The position numbers and the translations under genes are program-made. Of a stretch of DNA of 64,000 nucleotides, positions 16,823 to 26,100 are shown piece after piece. The notes under the pieces are model-generated. The model was not told where the DNA came from, ran no database searches, and saw nothing but the letters and a program-made list of their open reading frames with translations. The stretch comes from Dyadobacter sp. (GTDB lineage: Bacteria; Bacteroidota; Bacteroidia; Cytophagales; Spirosomataceae), in the NCBI RefSeq assembly GCF_017744695.1, contig NZ_JAGIAS010000006.1, forward strand, positions 335,409 through 399,408, given 5' to 3'. Each line of letters starts with the position of its first letter. Within the stretch, counting starts at the first letter, position 1.

Positions 16823-16863
16823 CCTATAAACATATGATTTTCGAAAAATCATGCTTTTATAGG
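16823..16863. promoter_or_regulatory. long AT-rich palindrome in a divergent promoter region
   Basis: CCTATAAA (16823-16830) pairs with TTTATAGG (16856-16863), and inside it ATGATTTT pairs with AAAATCAT around a short loop. The palindrome lies between the divergent histidine kinase (start 16751) and a small lipoprotein (start 16955). It has no flanking T-run typical of a terminator, so it may be an operator for the two-component system next door. That is inference. Confidence 0.4.
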
Positions 16864-16954
16864 ATTGATCTGCGGCTTCCGGGGAGGCTACCTTTGTCAT
16901 GTCGAAAGGCAGAAATTATCTCATCCATTATCCATTTTCAAATCCAATACAGCC

Positions 16955-17380
16955 ATGAAAAAAATTACATTCTTGAAAAACATTTTCGCTCTGTTGTTGC
17001 TTAGCACATTGATGTTCGCTTGTGAAGACAAGGACAAAGACGTATCCCCGGAACTAAGCTCAAAAGTTGCAGGCACTTATAAAGTGACCAAGTTGACGGT
17101 CGACGGGGATGATTATCCGCTTGAAGTAGCCAAGGCCAGCATTACGATCCAGCTCGACAAGTTTTCTTCTGAAGTAGTGACAGGAAAAATGAAAGTGACG
17201 ATCGACGGCGACCGCGAGCCAGACGAAGACCTCGGAACTTTGAACTTGAAAAATGCCGGCAGCACAGGCATCGATATTTACGAAAACACCGAGAAAGTAG
17301 GGAACCTGAAAGATGATAAACTGAATATTTTCGTGGTGTTCGAGGGCCAGGAGGTCGAGATGATCGCAACAAAGCAATAA
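16955..17380 (+). CDS. small lipocalin-like lipoprotein
   Basis: I start it at 16955 (141 residues) since MKKITFLKNIFALLLLSTLMFAC is a clean lipoprotein signal with the lipidated Cys at residue 23; the in-frame extension to 16865 has no such character. The mature part opens with a charged Asp/Lys/Glu linker (EDKDKD). It then reads VAGTYKVTKLTVDGDDYPL and a series of alternating beta strands, resembling lipocalin-like lipoproteins of Bacteroidota. No catalytic motif is visible. It is followed 40 bases later by a secreted helical protein, probably co-transcribed. Confidence 0.75.
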   Translation: MKKITFLKNIFALLLLSTLMFACEDKDKDVSPELSSKVAGTYKVTKLTVDGDDYPLEVAKASITIQLDKFSSEVVTGKMKVTIDGDREPDEDLGTLNLKNAGSTGIDIYENTEKVGNLKDDKLNIFVVFEGQEVEMIATKQ

Positions 17381-17420
17381 GCACCAGCAATACAGATTAC
17401 CCTTGATTACAATTACAGCC

Positions 17421-18326
17421 ATGAAAAATAAAATAGTCCCCTTTTTTCTCTATGCGTTTTGCATTGTATTCCTGAATTTCACTTTCAGCGACGAGTTTGA
17501 AGAATATGGAATGAACCAGAAGGACATTCAGAACCGCCTTTGGAATGTTTTACAGGCTTCGTCGGTAAATGTGCCGTATTTAGGGAGTTCCGTGAAGTCG
17601 GCGTGCAAGTCGCTGGCACCCGAAGCGCAGGCAACTGCCATTAAGAAGGCAGGAGCATTTGTGAAAAGCTATTTCAACACCGAGGACTTTCAGAAGCGTT
17701 ACATTGAAACGATCTCGAAGAAGTATCCGAAACTGGAAACGACCATAAGTGAGCAACGCAAGCAGGAAATCCGGGCAAACCGCTTGAAAGGTGTACAGGG
17801 GTTGCAGGCGAAGGACATGGAGCCCGTGGTAGATATTCAGATTCAGTCGGCCGAGACATTTGTGGGCATGGAAAGTATGCTGAGCAGCATTCCTGCCGAA
17901 CAACGGGCGGATTTCAAGAAGCAGATCGAGGATGGAAAACGCAATGCCGCATTCTTCAAAAAGATCAAACCGCTTTTGAAAACCAATATGGAAGAGTTTA
18001 AGAAGCAGTATGCGGAGTACCTGGCCGCCGACGAAATCCGTCAATCGGAGCAAACGCTGGCGCGCAATGCGAAGAGTAATGCCGACGAATATGAGAGACT
18101 GAAAGACCCTAAAAAAGTACTCGCCGCCCGCCTCACCGATTTCCTGAATCAGAGCAAAGGTGTGGATTTCGCAGCCCAGACGAAGGAACTGAATGGGCGC
18201 AAGAAGTTTGCGAATGCGGCTTACGAGGGGAAAAGCGATGTGTGGAAGTTTTGCTACCGTATGGGCGCGACGCCTACCAATACTGCCCGTGCATTCGCGC
18301 AGCAGTGGCTTGCAGAGTTGAAATAA
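17421..18326 (+). CDS. secreted helical protein of unknown function
   Basis: This 301-residue protein has an N-terminal signal-like segment (MKNKIVPFFLYAFCIVFLNFTFS), and the rest is strongly helical and rich in Lys, Glu and Ala. I do not recognise its family. It contains three cysteines, including an internal SACKSLAP and a late FCYRMGATP, and ends with RAFAQQWLAELK. The start at 17421 is chosen because the signal begins there. It is probably co-transcribed with the lipoprotein ending 40 bases upstream and is closed by the terminator at 18381-18426. Confidence 0.7.
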   Translation: MKNKIVPFFLYAFCIVFLNFTFSDEFEEYGMNQKDIQNRLWNVLQASSVNVPYLGSSVKSACKSLAPEAQATAIKKAGAFVKSYFNTEDFQKRYIETISKKYPKLETTISEQRKQEIRANRLKGVQGLQAKDMEPVVDIQIQSAETFVGMESMLSSIPAEQRADFKKQIEDGKRNAAFFKKIKPLLKTNMEEFKKQYAEYLAADEIRQSEQTLARNAKSNADEYERLKDPKKVLAARLTDFLNQSKGVDFAAQTKELNGRKKFANAAYEGKSDVWKFCYRMGATPTNTARAFAQQWLAELK

Positions 18327-18380
18327 ATTGGTTTATATAAGGATGTACAGAAAGGTGCTACTGGCTCCTTTTCTGTCTGG

Positions 18381-18426
18381 TCCGTGGCCGGCAGCGCGTT
18401 ACTGTCGCCACGGATTTTTTTATTTT
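18381..18426 (+). terminator. intrinsic terminator
   Basis: TCCGTGGC (18381-18388) pairs with GCCACGGA (18407-18414), followed by a run of T residues. Confidence 0.75.
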
Positions 18427-18448
18427 TCAAGAAAATTGAGAGAAGCTA

Positions 18449-18494
18449 TTGCATTTTAAAAAACATTAAACTTACTTTGTCTATCAAATAAGTA
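18449..18494 (+). promoter_or_regulatory. promoter and conserved start region for the small membrane protein / hydroxylase unit
   Basis: TTG at 18449-18451, 20 bases and TTACTTTG at 18472-18479 make a promoter. Bases 18472-18494 are identical to 12310-12332. The leader to the first start codon is about 350 bases and carries the structured element at 18686-18780. A second TTACTTTG at 18573-18580 lacks a -33 element. A GC-rich hairpin (GCCCC with GGGGC) lies at about 18584-18607. Confidence 0.55.
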
Positions 18495-18685
18495 TACTAT
18501 TAAAAAACAAAGCTCCTGAACCACCCTGAGCTGAGTATTAATCCAGGCATCTTAGATATGAGCGCGGTTAATTTACTTTGTAAGGCCCCGACGAGGGGAG
18601 CGGTGGGGCATACCTTCACGCTTTGTTTTTCCCGGATCCATTCCGGTTGCTGTTGTTGAAACGGCGATCCATCCCTGACATTTAT

Positions 18686-18780
18686 CGGAAATATCCCGCC
18701 TGACAGTCATGGCTGATCATCTGAAATTTTCGGTGGTTGGCGATTTCAGTTGCCGGCTGTGCTGTCCCGGGGTATTTCCG
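18686..18780 (+). promoter_or_regulatory. structured leader element, copy B (candidate cis-acting RNA)
   Basis: The outer stem CGGAAATATCCCG (18686-18698) pairs fully with CGGGGTATTTCCG (18768-18780), including one G-U pair. A 3-by-1 internal loop follows, then GACAG/CTGTC (18702-18706 with 18762-18766). The inner hairpin CTGAAAT/ATTTCAG (18721-18727 with 18743-18749) exposes TTTCGGTGGTTG, and GGC/GCC pairing is possible next to it. Architecture and loop match copy A at 12380-12472, while the stem sequences differ in compensating ways. It ends 55 bases before the small membrane protein gene. Confidence 0.55.
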
Positions 18781-18835
18781 TACCCATATTCCATGCTGCG
18801 TTTACACTAATCCGGTACTACTACACTATTTCCAT

Positions 18836-18958
18836 ATGTTTACATTCTCAGACGTGATGCTGCTCGCGAGGAAGATCGCCGTCGGCATACTGCTCACATT
18901 AATTCCTTTTGTACTGATCGCCGGAGGTATCTGGCTGGCTGTGAAGCTATTTAACTGA
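18836..18958 (+). CDS. 40-residue single-pass membrane protein
   Basis: A short open frame encodes MFTFSDVMLLARKIAVGI followed by a hydrophobic stretch ending in VKLFN. It is one predicted transmembrane helix of about 25 residues with a basic patch on the N-terminal side. I take 18836 as start because the in-frame extension upstream overlaps the conserved leader element. It lies 32 bases before the hydroxylase gene and would share its transcript, so a role as a small partner of that membrane enzyme is possible. No family is recognised. Confidence 0.5.
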   Translation: MFTFSDVMLLARKIAVGILLTLIPFVLIAGGIWLAVKLFN

Positions 18959-18990
18959 CATCTCATTTCACTATAAAAATCAAATCACGC

Positions 18991-20067
18991 ATGAAATTGG
19001 ATAATGCATTGGCCCGGAAGATTACCCGCGACGGCCTGATCAGCGTGGTGCTGTACCTCGCGCCCATTGTTTTGATGTTTGCCAGTTTTCAGGTTTTTGG
19101 CCACCGGCCTTGGGAAGGCAGCAATGAGTTTCCGTTCAAGGCGCCTGCATTTATTGAGGCGGTTTTCAAAAATCTGAGCAGCTGGGGGTTGCCGGTGATC
19201 GTGCTTGTGTTGGGCGTGATCGAGTTCGCGGCCGGTTTGTACGAAAACAAATGGACGAAAAACGAACGGATTCTGGATATTGTGTGCTTTGTGGTTCCTA
19301 AGCTCATTATCAGGCCGTTTGTTGCCTATTTCGGATTGAAATTCCTGCCGTTGGTATTGCCCGATGCAAAAAATGCATTCGAATGGGTACCCTTCTGGTG
19401 GGCGTTCCTGATCATCGCTGTGGCCGATGACCTCACGCAGTACTGGTACCATCGCCTGCACCACCAAGTGCCCTGGCTCTGGCGCTTTCACCGCACGCAC
19501 CATTCCGCCAATTACATGGGAATGGCCATGGCGAGCAGACAGAATGTGATTTACACGCTGTTTTTCTCGCAAACTTACCTGACTATCGCGCTGACCTATT
19601 TGGGACTAGGCTACGCCGCATTGTTCGTGAAAGTGATTAAATCGTTCATCACTACCGGCGCGCATTCGAGCATTCCCTGGGACAAGCCTTTCTATGAAAT
19701 CAAATGGCTGAAACCCGTCGGCTGGGTATTGGAAAGGCTGATTTCCACGCCCGCCACACACCATGCACACCACGCCGATACGACCGACGACGGGATAGGT
19801 TATTACAAAGGCAACTTCGGTAACATGTTCTTTCTGTGGGACATCATCTTCGGGACTGGCATCATTACCCGTAAGTACCCGTCGTCGTACGGCATCAAGC
19901 ATTACCAGGAAGAAGAATGGTACGCCCAGTTTATGTGGCCGATTTTTAAATCCAGAAAGGAAGGCAGTGAGCTGTCGCACAACGGCCCGGTTGTAGGTGA
20001 CGCTGTGCCGGACACGCCGGAACCCATTACGCTGAAACCTGACACCAGTACTGTGGCAGTCGCTTAA
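18991..20067 (+). CDS. sterol desaturase / fatty acid hydroxylase family protein
   Basis: This 358-residue membrane protein has four or more hydrophobic segments and the di-iron histidine clusters of the superfamily: HRLHH near residue 155, HRTHH about 12 residues later, and HHAHH near residue 252 (TPATHHAHHADTTD). It acts on a membrane or acyl substrate by oxygen-dependent hydroxylation or desaturation; the substrate is unknown. It differs from the paralogue at 3694 in length and motif context. Its probable transcript starts at the promoter near 18449 and includes the small membrane protein and the structured leader. A strong terminator follows. Confidence 0.88.
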   Translation: MKLDNALARKITRDGLISVVLYLAPIVLMFASFQVFGHRPWEGSNEFPFKAPAFIEAVFKNLSSWGLPVIVLVLGVIEFAAGLYENKWTKNERILDIVCFVVPKLIIRPFVAYFGLKFLPLVLPDAKNAFEWVPFWWAFLIIAVADDLTQYWYHRLHHQVPWLWRFHRTHHSANYMGMAMASRQNVIYTLFFSQTYLTIALTYLGLGYAALFVKVIKSFITTGAHSSIPWDKPFYEIKWLKPVGWVLERLISTPATHHAHHADTTDDGIGYYKGNFGNMFFLWDIIFGTGIITRKYPSSYGIKHYQEEEWYAQFMWPIFKSRKEGSELSHNGPVVGDAVPDTPEPITLKPDTSTVAVA

Positions 20068-20075
20068 AATTCCCA

Positions 20076-20111
20076 GATGACCATTGGCCCGGCCGGTGGT
20101 CATCTTTTTTT
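20076..20111 (+). terminator. intrinsic terminator
   Basis: GATGACCA pairs with TGGTCATC, with GGCC/GGCC extending the stem towards the loop, and a run of seven T residues follows. It closes the hydroxylase unit. Confidence 0.85.
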
Positions 20112-20261
20112 GTGTTAGTCATGGAATTAAAAGGCTGATTTACCCTATTAGCGGCGTTACCGGCCTTAGGATAATAAAGTCATGCCATTGGAGAATCGGA
20201 TTTGAGCGGCGGGTTTGAACAAACAGATATTCGTCTTTTCTCATCTTAGAACTTCATCGGC

Positions 20262-21374
20262 ATGACTAACTTCAACTCATTGGTGACGACGATTCAGGAC
20301 ACTAACTTGACCCTTCAACAAAGTGCTTCGAAAGCCATTAACAGGTATTTGACCATTCGTAACTGGCTGATTGGTTTTCATATCGTCGAGTTTGAGCAAA
20401 ATGGTGAAGACCGTGCCAAGTATGGGCAGCGGTTAATCGAGGAGCTGGCGAAGGCTTTGGGCACGGCGGGGCTAAGTGTGAGAAGCCTCAAATTGTTTAG
20501 GCAATTCTATTTTACATATCCCCAAATTGGGCAGACACTGTCTGCCCAATTCAAAAGCATGCCTTCAATGAGGTTAAATGACCTTCCCACAAGGCTAAAT
20601 AAAGCTATTGATATTGTAAATGAGCAAAGCAGCAAGGTTTCGATCAGTGCAGAAATATTGCTTACCCGTTTGTCATTTTCACATCTCGCATTATTACTAC
20701 CGCTGAAAGAGTTTCACAAGAGAGCTTTCTATGAACAGCAATGCATTACCTGTAATTGGAGCGTAGCCGAACTGAAAAGACAAATCAATACGCTTTACTA
20801 CGAACGTTCAGGTATTACTCTCGACGCGGAGGCGCTGGCGCGAAGCGTGGAAGAGCATGCAAAGCGCCCCAGCATTACCGACATTATCAAATCTCCGTTC
20901 ACCTTCGAATTTCTGGGTTTAAAAGCGAAGGATGTAGTCTACGAAAACGACCTGGAACAAGCGCTGGTCGATAACCTCGAAGCGTTTCTGATTGAGTTAG
21001 GCCATGGCTTTTGCTTCGAGGCTAAACAGAAACGCATCATCATCGGGGATGAGTACTTTTTTGTGGATCTCGTATTCTACCACCGCATTTTGAAATGCCA
21101 TGTGTTAATCGAGCTGAAAACCAATGAGGTAAGGCATGAGCACATAGGCCAGCTCAAAACTTACATTAACTACTACAAGAAAGAAATTATGGCCCGGGAC
21201 GATAATCCGCCAGTTGGTTTATTGCTGGTAACGGATCAGAACCGGGCGCTGGTTGAATATGCGGTTGCGGACAGCGATATGCAGTTGTTTGTAAGCAAAT
21301 ATGTTGTGAATCTTCCAAGTAAGGAGCAATTGCAGGACTTTATCCAGCATGAACTGGTACAAATGCAGCTCTGA
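20262..21374 (+). CDS. DUF1016 / YhcG-type PDDEXK nuclease domain protein
   Basis: This 370-residue protein has an N-terminal DUF1016 helical domain (about 1-175: INRYLTIRNWLIGFHIVEFEQ and LSVRSLKLFRQFY) and a C-terminal PDDEXK nuclease domain (about 205-350). The latter shows LEQALVDNLEAFLIELGHGFCF, then VDLVFYHR and IELKTNE, giving the D and E-x-K catalytic residues. Members occur widely as solitary genes and near defence or mobile loci; their substrate is not settled. Its stop abuts that of the convergent DUF1579-like gene with no terminator between. No restriction-modification partner is adjacent. Confidence 0.88.
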   Translation: MTNFNSLVTTIQDTNLTLQQSASKAINRYLTIRNWLIGFHIVEFEQNGEDRAKYGQRLIEELAKALGTAGLSVRSLKLFRQFYFTYPQIGQTLSAQFKSMPSMRLNDLPTRLNKAIDIVNEQSSKVSISAEILLTRLSFSHLALLLPLKEFHKRAFYEQQCITCNWSVAELKRQINTLYYERSGITLDAEALARSVEEHAKRPSITDIIKSPFTFEFLGLKAKDVVYENDLEQALVDNLEAFLIELGHGFCFEAKQKRIIIGDEYFFVDLVFYHRILKCHVLIELKTNEVRHEHIGQLKTYINYYKKEIMARDDNPPVGLLLVTDQNRALVEYAVADSDMQLFVSKYVVNLPSKEQLQDFIQHELVQMQL

Positions 21375-21872
21375 TCACCCAACCCGCTTGTAAATCGTCT
21401 CCGTCGCTTTATCCTCTTGTCCTTCCGGCGAAATATTGTAGGCCGTGATGATCAGCGTGTCCGGATCGGTCAATTCGGCGGTGGTACGCCAGTTCCAAGG
21501 ATTCGGGTATTCGGGAACGCTGTACTGTCCCAAAACCGAAAAGCCATTTTCGGTAGGGGTACCGTTGGAAAGCATCATGCCCGTTCCCATGTGAAAGCTG
21601 TCGACCCAGGCGCATTGCGCGTTGTTATTAGCAATGTCGAAACCAAAGATGGCGACTCCGTCGAATGATTTACCGTTAAGGCTGCCCTGGTATTCGTGAA
21701 GAAGAAACCTGCCGCCGAGGATGGCTTTAATCGTTCCTTTCATTTCGGATTCGTCTGCAAGGACGTTAGGTTCGAACCAGGTTTTGGTGGTGCCTTGCCA
21801 ATTGCCTGTCAGCGTGAGGAGCTGGTGATGCACACCCGATTCCAGCGAAGTTTCAAATTTCGATTTAGACAT
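21375..21872 (-). CDS. DUF1579-like protein
   Basis: I start it at 21872 (165 residues, MSKSKFETSLESGVHHQLL), since the upstream in-frame extension (to 21917) is A/T-rich and lacks family character. It has no signal peptide. The sequence is a beta-rich barrel-like fold with GNWQGTTKTWFEP, ILGGRFLLHEYQG, FDGVAIFGFDI and TLIITAYNISPEG, matching the DUF1579 family of small cytosolic proteins. Function is unknown. It converges on the nuclease gene with which it shares no regulatory signal. Confidence 0.8.
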   Translation of the reverse strand: MSKSKFETSLESGVHHQLLTLTGNWQGTTKTWFEPNVLADESEMKGTIKAILGGRFLLHEYQGSLNGKSFDGVAIFGFDIANNNAQCAWVDSFHMGTGMMLSNGTPTENGFSVLGQYSVPEYPNPWNWRTTAELTDPDTLIITAYNISPEGQEDKATETIYKRVG

Positions 21873-22040
21873 AGGATTTAAATTTGGGCGGTAGTTTTTG
21901 TGAGTATAATAATCCAAAATTTAACAAAAATGAGATGTGAAACAACTGCTTAAAACGCCAATCGAGAGGGGTATTTGAGACAAAATTTCTATATTGGTGG
22001 CCGCTTTGACCTGAATGTCAAAGATTAAACCATCAACAAC

Positions 22041-23060
22041 ATGTTACAACTAGGACTATTAATTACCAACCGGCACCGCTTATTGAGCGTAGCAGCGATC
22101 CTCGACGTATTCGAATCGGTGAACAGCTTCTACGAGCGGGCCAACCAACCGCACTTTTTCAATATCACGCTGTTTTCACCGGATCCCGAACCCGGGAAGT
22201 TTTACGGGGCTTACCCGATGAAACCGATCAGTGAGTTTACCAGGCAGGATCTGATACTTGTGCCGGCATTCGGCTCGGGGGACGTCCAGCTTTCGATAAT
22301 GAGCAACCAATGCTGTATTCCCTGGCTTTGGGAGCAGTATAAAAATGGTGCGGAGCTGGCCAGCTTCTGTACGGGCGCATTCTTGCTTGCCGCCGGAGGC
22401 CTGCTGAATGGCAAGCACGCCACCACGCATATCGACGCTGCGGAGGCATTGGCTTCCAATTTTCCGGACATTATCATGAAGAGCGATGCGGTAGTGACGG
22501 AAGATAAAGGGATTTATACGAGTGGAGGCGCTACCAGCAGCTTCCATCTGATGTTGTATCTGATACAGCGTTTTTGTGGAAAAGACCTTACGTTGCGGAC
22601 CGCTAAAATGTTTGCCATAGACATGGACCGGGAGCAACAGACCTATTTCGGGACTTTTACACCGCCTCAAAATCATGGCGACGGGTTGGTGAATATGGCG
22701 CAGCAGAAAATCGAAAAGGAATACCAGGAAGGCAGTACTATTGAAGTGCTCATTCAGGATATTCCGGCCAGCCGCAGAAATGTGGTGCGGCGGTTCAAGC
22801 AGGCAATCGGCGTGACACCCATCGAGTATTTGCAGCGTACGCGTATAGAGGCAGCCAAGAAATTGCTGGCCCAAACGGATCAGAGTGTGCTTGAAGTGAT
22901 GTTGAATTCAGGATATAACGATTTGAAATCCTTCCGGCAGCTGTTCAAGAAAAGTACAGGCGTGACACCGAAGGAGTATCGCGACAAGTTCAATATAGCC
23001 AGGCTGGAAACCGGCGGGCGCTGGAACCGACGCATGAGCGGTGCCTCTTACCTCGATTAA
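22041..23060 (+). CDS. GlxA-type transcriptional regulator (DJ-1/PfpI plus AraC HTH)
   Basis: This 339-residue protein has an N-terminal class I glutamine-amidotransferase-like (DJ-1/PfpI) domain (about 1-190, with LASFCTGAFLLAAGGLLNGKHATTH around the nucleophile-elbow Cys). A C-terminal AraC helix-turn-helix domain follows (about 225-325, VVRRFKQAIGVTPIEYLQRTRIEAAKKLL and YNDLKSFRQLFKKSTGVTPKEYR). Such regulators control catabolic genes through an unknown ligand. TATATTGG near 21991 resembles a -7 element. A shared terminator separates it from the convergent glycoside hydrolase gene. Confidence 0.92.
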   Translation: MLQLGLLITNRHRLLSVAAILDVFESVNSFYERANQPHFFNITLFSPDPEPGKFYGAYPMKPISEFTRQDLILVPAFGSGDVQLSIMSNQCCIPWLWEQYKNGAELASFCTGAFLLAAGGLLNGKHATTHIDAAEALASNFPDIIMKSDAVVTEDKGIYTSGGATSSFHLMLYLIQRFCGKDLTLRTAKMFAIDMDREQQTYFGTFTPPQNHGDGLVNMAQQKIEKEYQEGSTIEVLIQDIPASRRNVVRRFKQAIGVTPIEYLQRTRIEAAKKLLAQTDQSVLEVMLNSGYNDLKSFRQLFKKSTGVTPKEYRDKFNIARLETGGRWNRRMSGASYLD

Positions 23061-23064
23061 AATT

Positions 23065-23095
23065 AAAAGCCCGGACCTTAACGATCCGGGCTTTT
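23065..23095. terminator. bidirectional intrinsic terminator
   Basis: AAAAGCCCGGA (23065-23075) pairs perfectly with TCCGGGCTTTT (23085-23095), between two convergent genes. Confidence 0.85.
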
Positions 23096-23116
23096 GGTTG
23101 TCATAGCGATCTGATA

Positions 23117-26100
23117 TCAATTAACCTTGGCGATCTTGCGGAATGCCCGGTCGTTACCTTGCTTGATTTCGACAATATAAACGCTTGCAGGTAACTGCGT
23201 AATGTTCAGCTGATGCGAGAAGCGGTTGGCCGTTTTATTCACTTGCGTATTCTTGTAAAGCGTTCCCGATTTCGCATCAAAAATACGGATTTCAATCTGG
23301 CCGCTTTTGTCATTGGAAAGGTCAATGCTGAGGAAGTCGGAAGTAGGGTTAGGGTAAACTTTTGCTTCGGCATGCAATGATACTTCCTCCGCCGCCGCTG
23401 GTGCTGCCATTTCCACAGCAGCCTGTCTCGCATTCTGGCCGTCGGCCGCGAGGACGAAAATCGGTGTTTCCCCAACGGTAACGGTTACTTTGCCATCCAC
23501 AATCGGTAACTCGGCCATGGCCATGTTGTCCGCGCCGGCTGTCGGGGTGTAAATGCGGGCAATGCCTGCCTGATTCAGATTGACGGTGTATTCTGCCGTT
23601 CTCCCTACTTCGTCGGGCACGGTCAGAATGAAGAGTGATTGGCCATTCAGCTCATACCGGTCAACGATCGGGTCGTTGTGAAGCGTTTCCTTGTATTCGT
23701 ATTGACCGAACAGCTTCTGTGTTTGCAGGAAATAGTCGGCAGACGGCCGGCGGGTTTGGTCATTGTTGACGAATCCCGCGGATGCGAACATTCCGCCGCC
23801 GCCATTGTCGTCATACATCTGATAGAAAAACAATTTCTCAACCCCATTGCGGGCGGTGAACAACGAGGTCCGCAAGGTCCAGTCGGCCTGCGTCTGCAAT
23901 GCAGATTTGTTGCCGATGGGGATCGCTTTCAGCGGGCTGTCCTGATGCACATCATATCCGGCCTCGGTGTTCCAGATCGGAAGATCATTGGATAGTTCTC
24001 GCGTTACTTTGACAAAGTTTTCGAGGATTTGTTTGGCATTGGTGACCTCCGGTGCTGCTCCGCGTGTGGATGTTCCGCTCTGGCTCGATGACGCATTGTC
24101 GGTATAAAGGTGGAAATTCACCACATCCCAGCAGAGGTTTACTGTGCCGTCGGCATTATAGCCACGGAACTCTTTGCACCAGTCCACCATTCCTTTTACG
24201 AAATCAGGGCCTGTTACGAGTCCTGCGATCACCACTTTCATGTTAGGGTCGGCATTTTTAACACCTACGCCGGCACCCATTGAGTTCTTGTGGCCATCGT
24301 AAAAAGCCGACATGTTGGCGGCATATTCGCGGGCGGTCTGGTATCCTTTGCGGCCCTTCCACCACTTATCACGTTCGTTGTCGCATTCGATGTATTTGAT
24401 CAGGTCCAAACCGATTTTGATGGTGTTAACCGGATCGTTGGTCCATCTTGGGGTCGTCGAAACACTTAGCAGTGAGGGATCGACATTGGTATTGCTTCCG
24501 TAGCGCGCTGCATATTGAAATGCCACTTTGGCCTGTTCGATGTAGGAAAGGGGATCTGCGAAGTTCTTTCCGTAACGTACCGGTACGTTTTCGGGGTCCC
24601 GCTGGTCTTCGGGATATGTCTCACGCATCCACGCGGGCTGTGTTTTGAGACATGCCAGTACTTCAATGCCTTCTTGTTTGCAACGTTCGTAGATCAGGTC
24701 GTAATTCCAGCTTCCGCTTAATGTAGGATTGTAGGAATAGACGCCCTCCGAAGATTCCAGCTTTTCCCAATCCATGTAATGTCGCAGGCCGGTGAAGCTT
24801 TTGGCAACCTGTACTTTGGCTTCCACCAGGGACTCCGTATGCACGCCATCCTGGAAATACCATTCATAGCCATTCACACCGAGCATGTCATTCAAGGTAA
24901 TATGCTTGGTCCGGGCAGGTTTCGGGGTTTCGGTTCCCGGCGTGTAGCTTCCGTAGAACTCGATTTCGGTCGGTAGTGTGTTCGACATGGTCATGACCAG
25001 GTACCGGATGTTGCTCATGGGCTGATCGAGCTTGAATTGCGCGTCGCCGGACAACTGGCGGTCGGGGTAGGGGCCTACCCAGCCGTTGTAAATCTCGCCC
25101 GTAAATGTCGCGACGGGAATGCGCTCCCATTGATCCGTAATCACGGAAAGTACGAGTGGGAAATCCTGCGCTGTACCTGTGAAGTCAAAGAATTTGACGC
25201 CATTGAGGGTAATCTGCTCTCCTTCTTTCAGCGGATAATACGCTTCGTAATTGTTGATTACCTTGCCCCAGCCTGTGAGTACGTTCTCCTGCGTATTACC
25301 GTCAAATAAGCCGTCGAGGCCGTTGGCTGCATTGGTGAGCTGGTACCAGCGCTTTGGATCGATTGGGATTTTGGTGCCGAGCGCAGGACTGTTAGGGTTC
25401 GAGTTGTCGGAAACAGTAAACGTCCTCGTGATATTTTCCGCCGTCAGGTAATTGTTATTGCCGGCTTGAGAGGCTGTGATGGTTACTTGCCCGGCAGTAT
25501 GAATGGTTGCTTTCCAGATCCCGGTTGCATTGGAAACCGAAACAATCGAAGAATTGGAAGAAGTAAACAGAACGGGCGTTTCCGGGTTTGTGCTACTGGC
25601 GGTCAGGTTGAATGAACCATCGGTCAGGTTTTTATCCGGAATAGCTTCAAAGGTGATCACCGATTGTCCTTGAACAGAGCCCGGAATTACTTCAAACCAG
25701 TTGAAATTGAATGCCCCGCGATTCGCGAAGATGCGGAATACCTGGCTGCCGGCTTCCAGCTGCACAGTGGTACGGACGGTCGTGTAGTTCTGCCAGCCGC
25801 CGGTTTGCGGCACGTCCACGCTGCCGAGCACAGTCCCATTTGTGTTTTTGAACTGAATATTACCATTGCCCCACTGGTTGGCTACCCTGAAATTGATCGT
25901 GTAGGTGCCGGCCGTTGGTACATTCACATTGTAGTCCATCCAGTCGTTATCGTCGATGTAGTTCACATTGATGTTTCCATCTACATCGCCCGTAGCCTCC
26001 GTGCGCACATCCGATGCCACATCGAAGGTTTCAGCTTCTATCCGGCTTGTCAGTGTACGGGATTCTTTGGCCTCAAACCAGTTGAAGTTCCATCCGCCTT

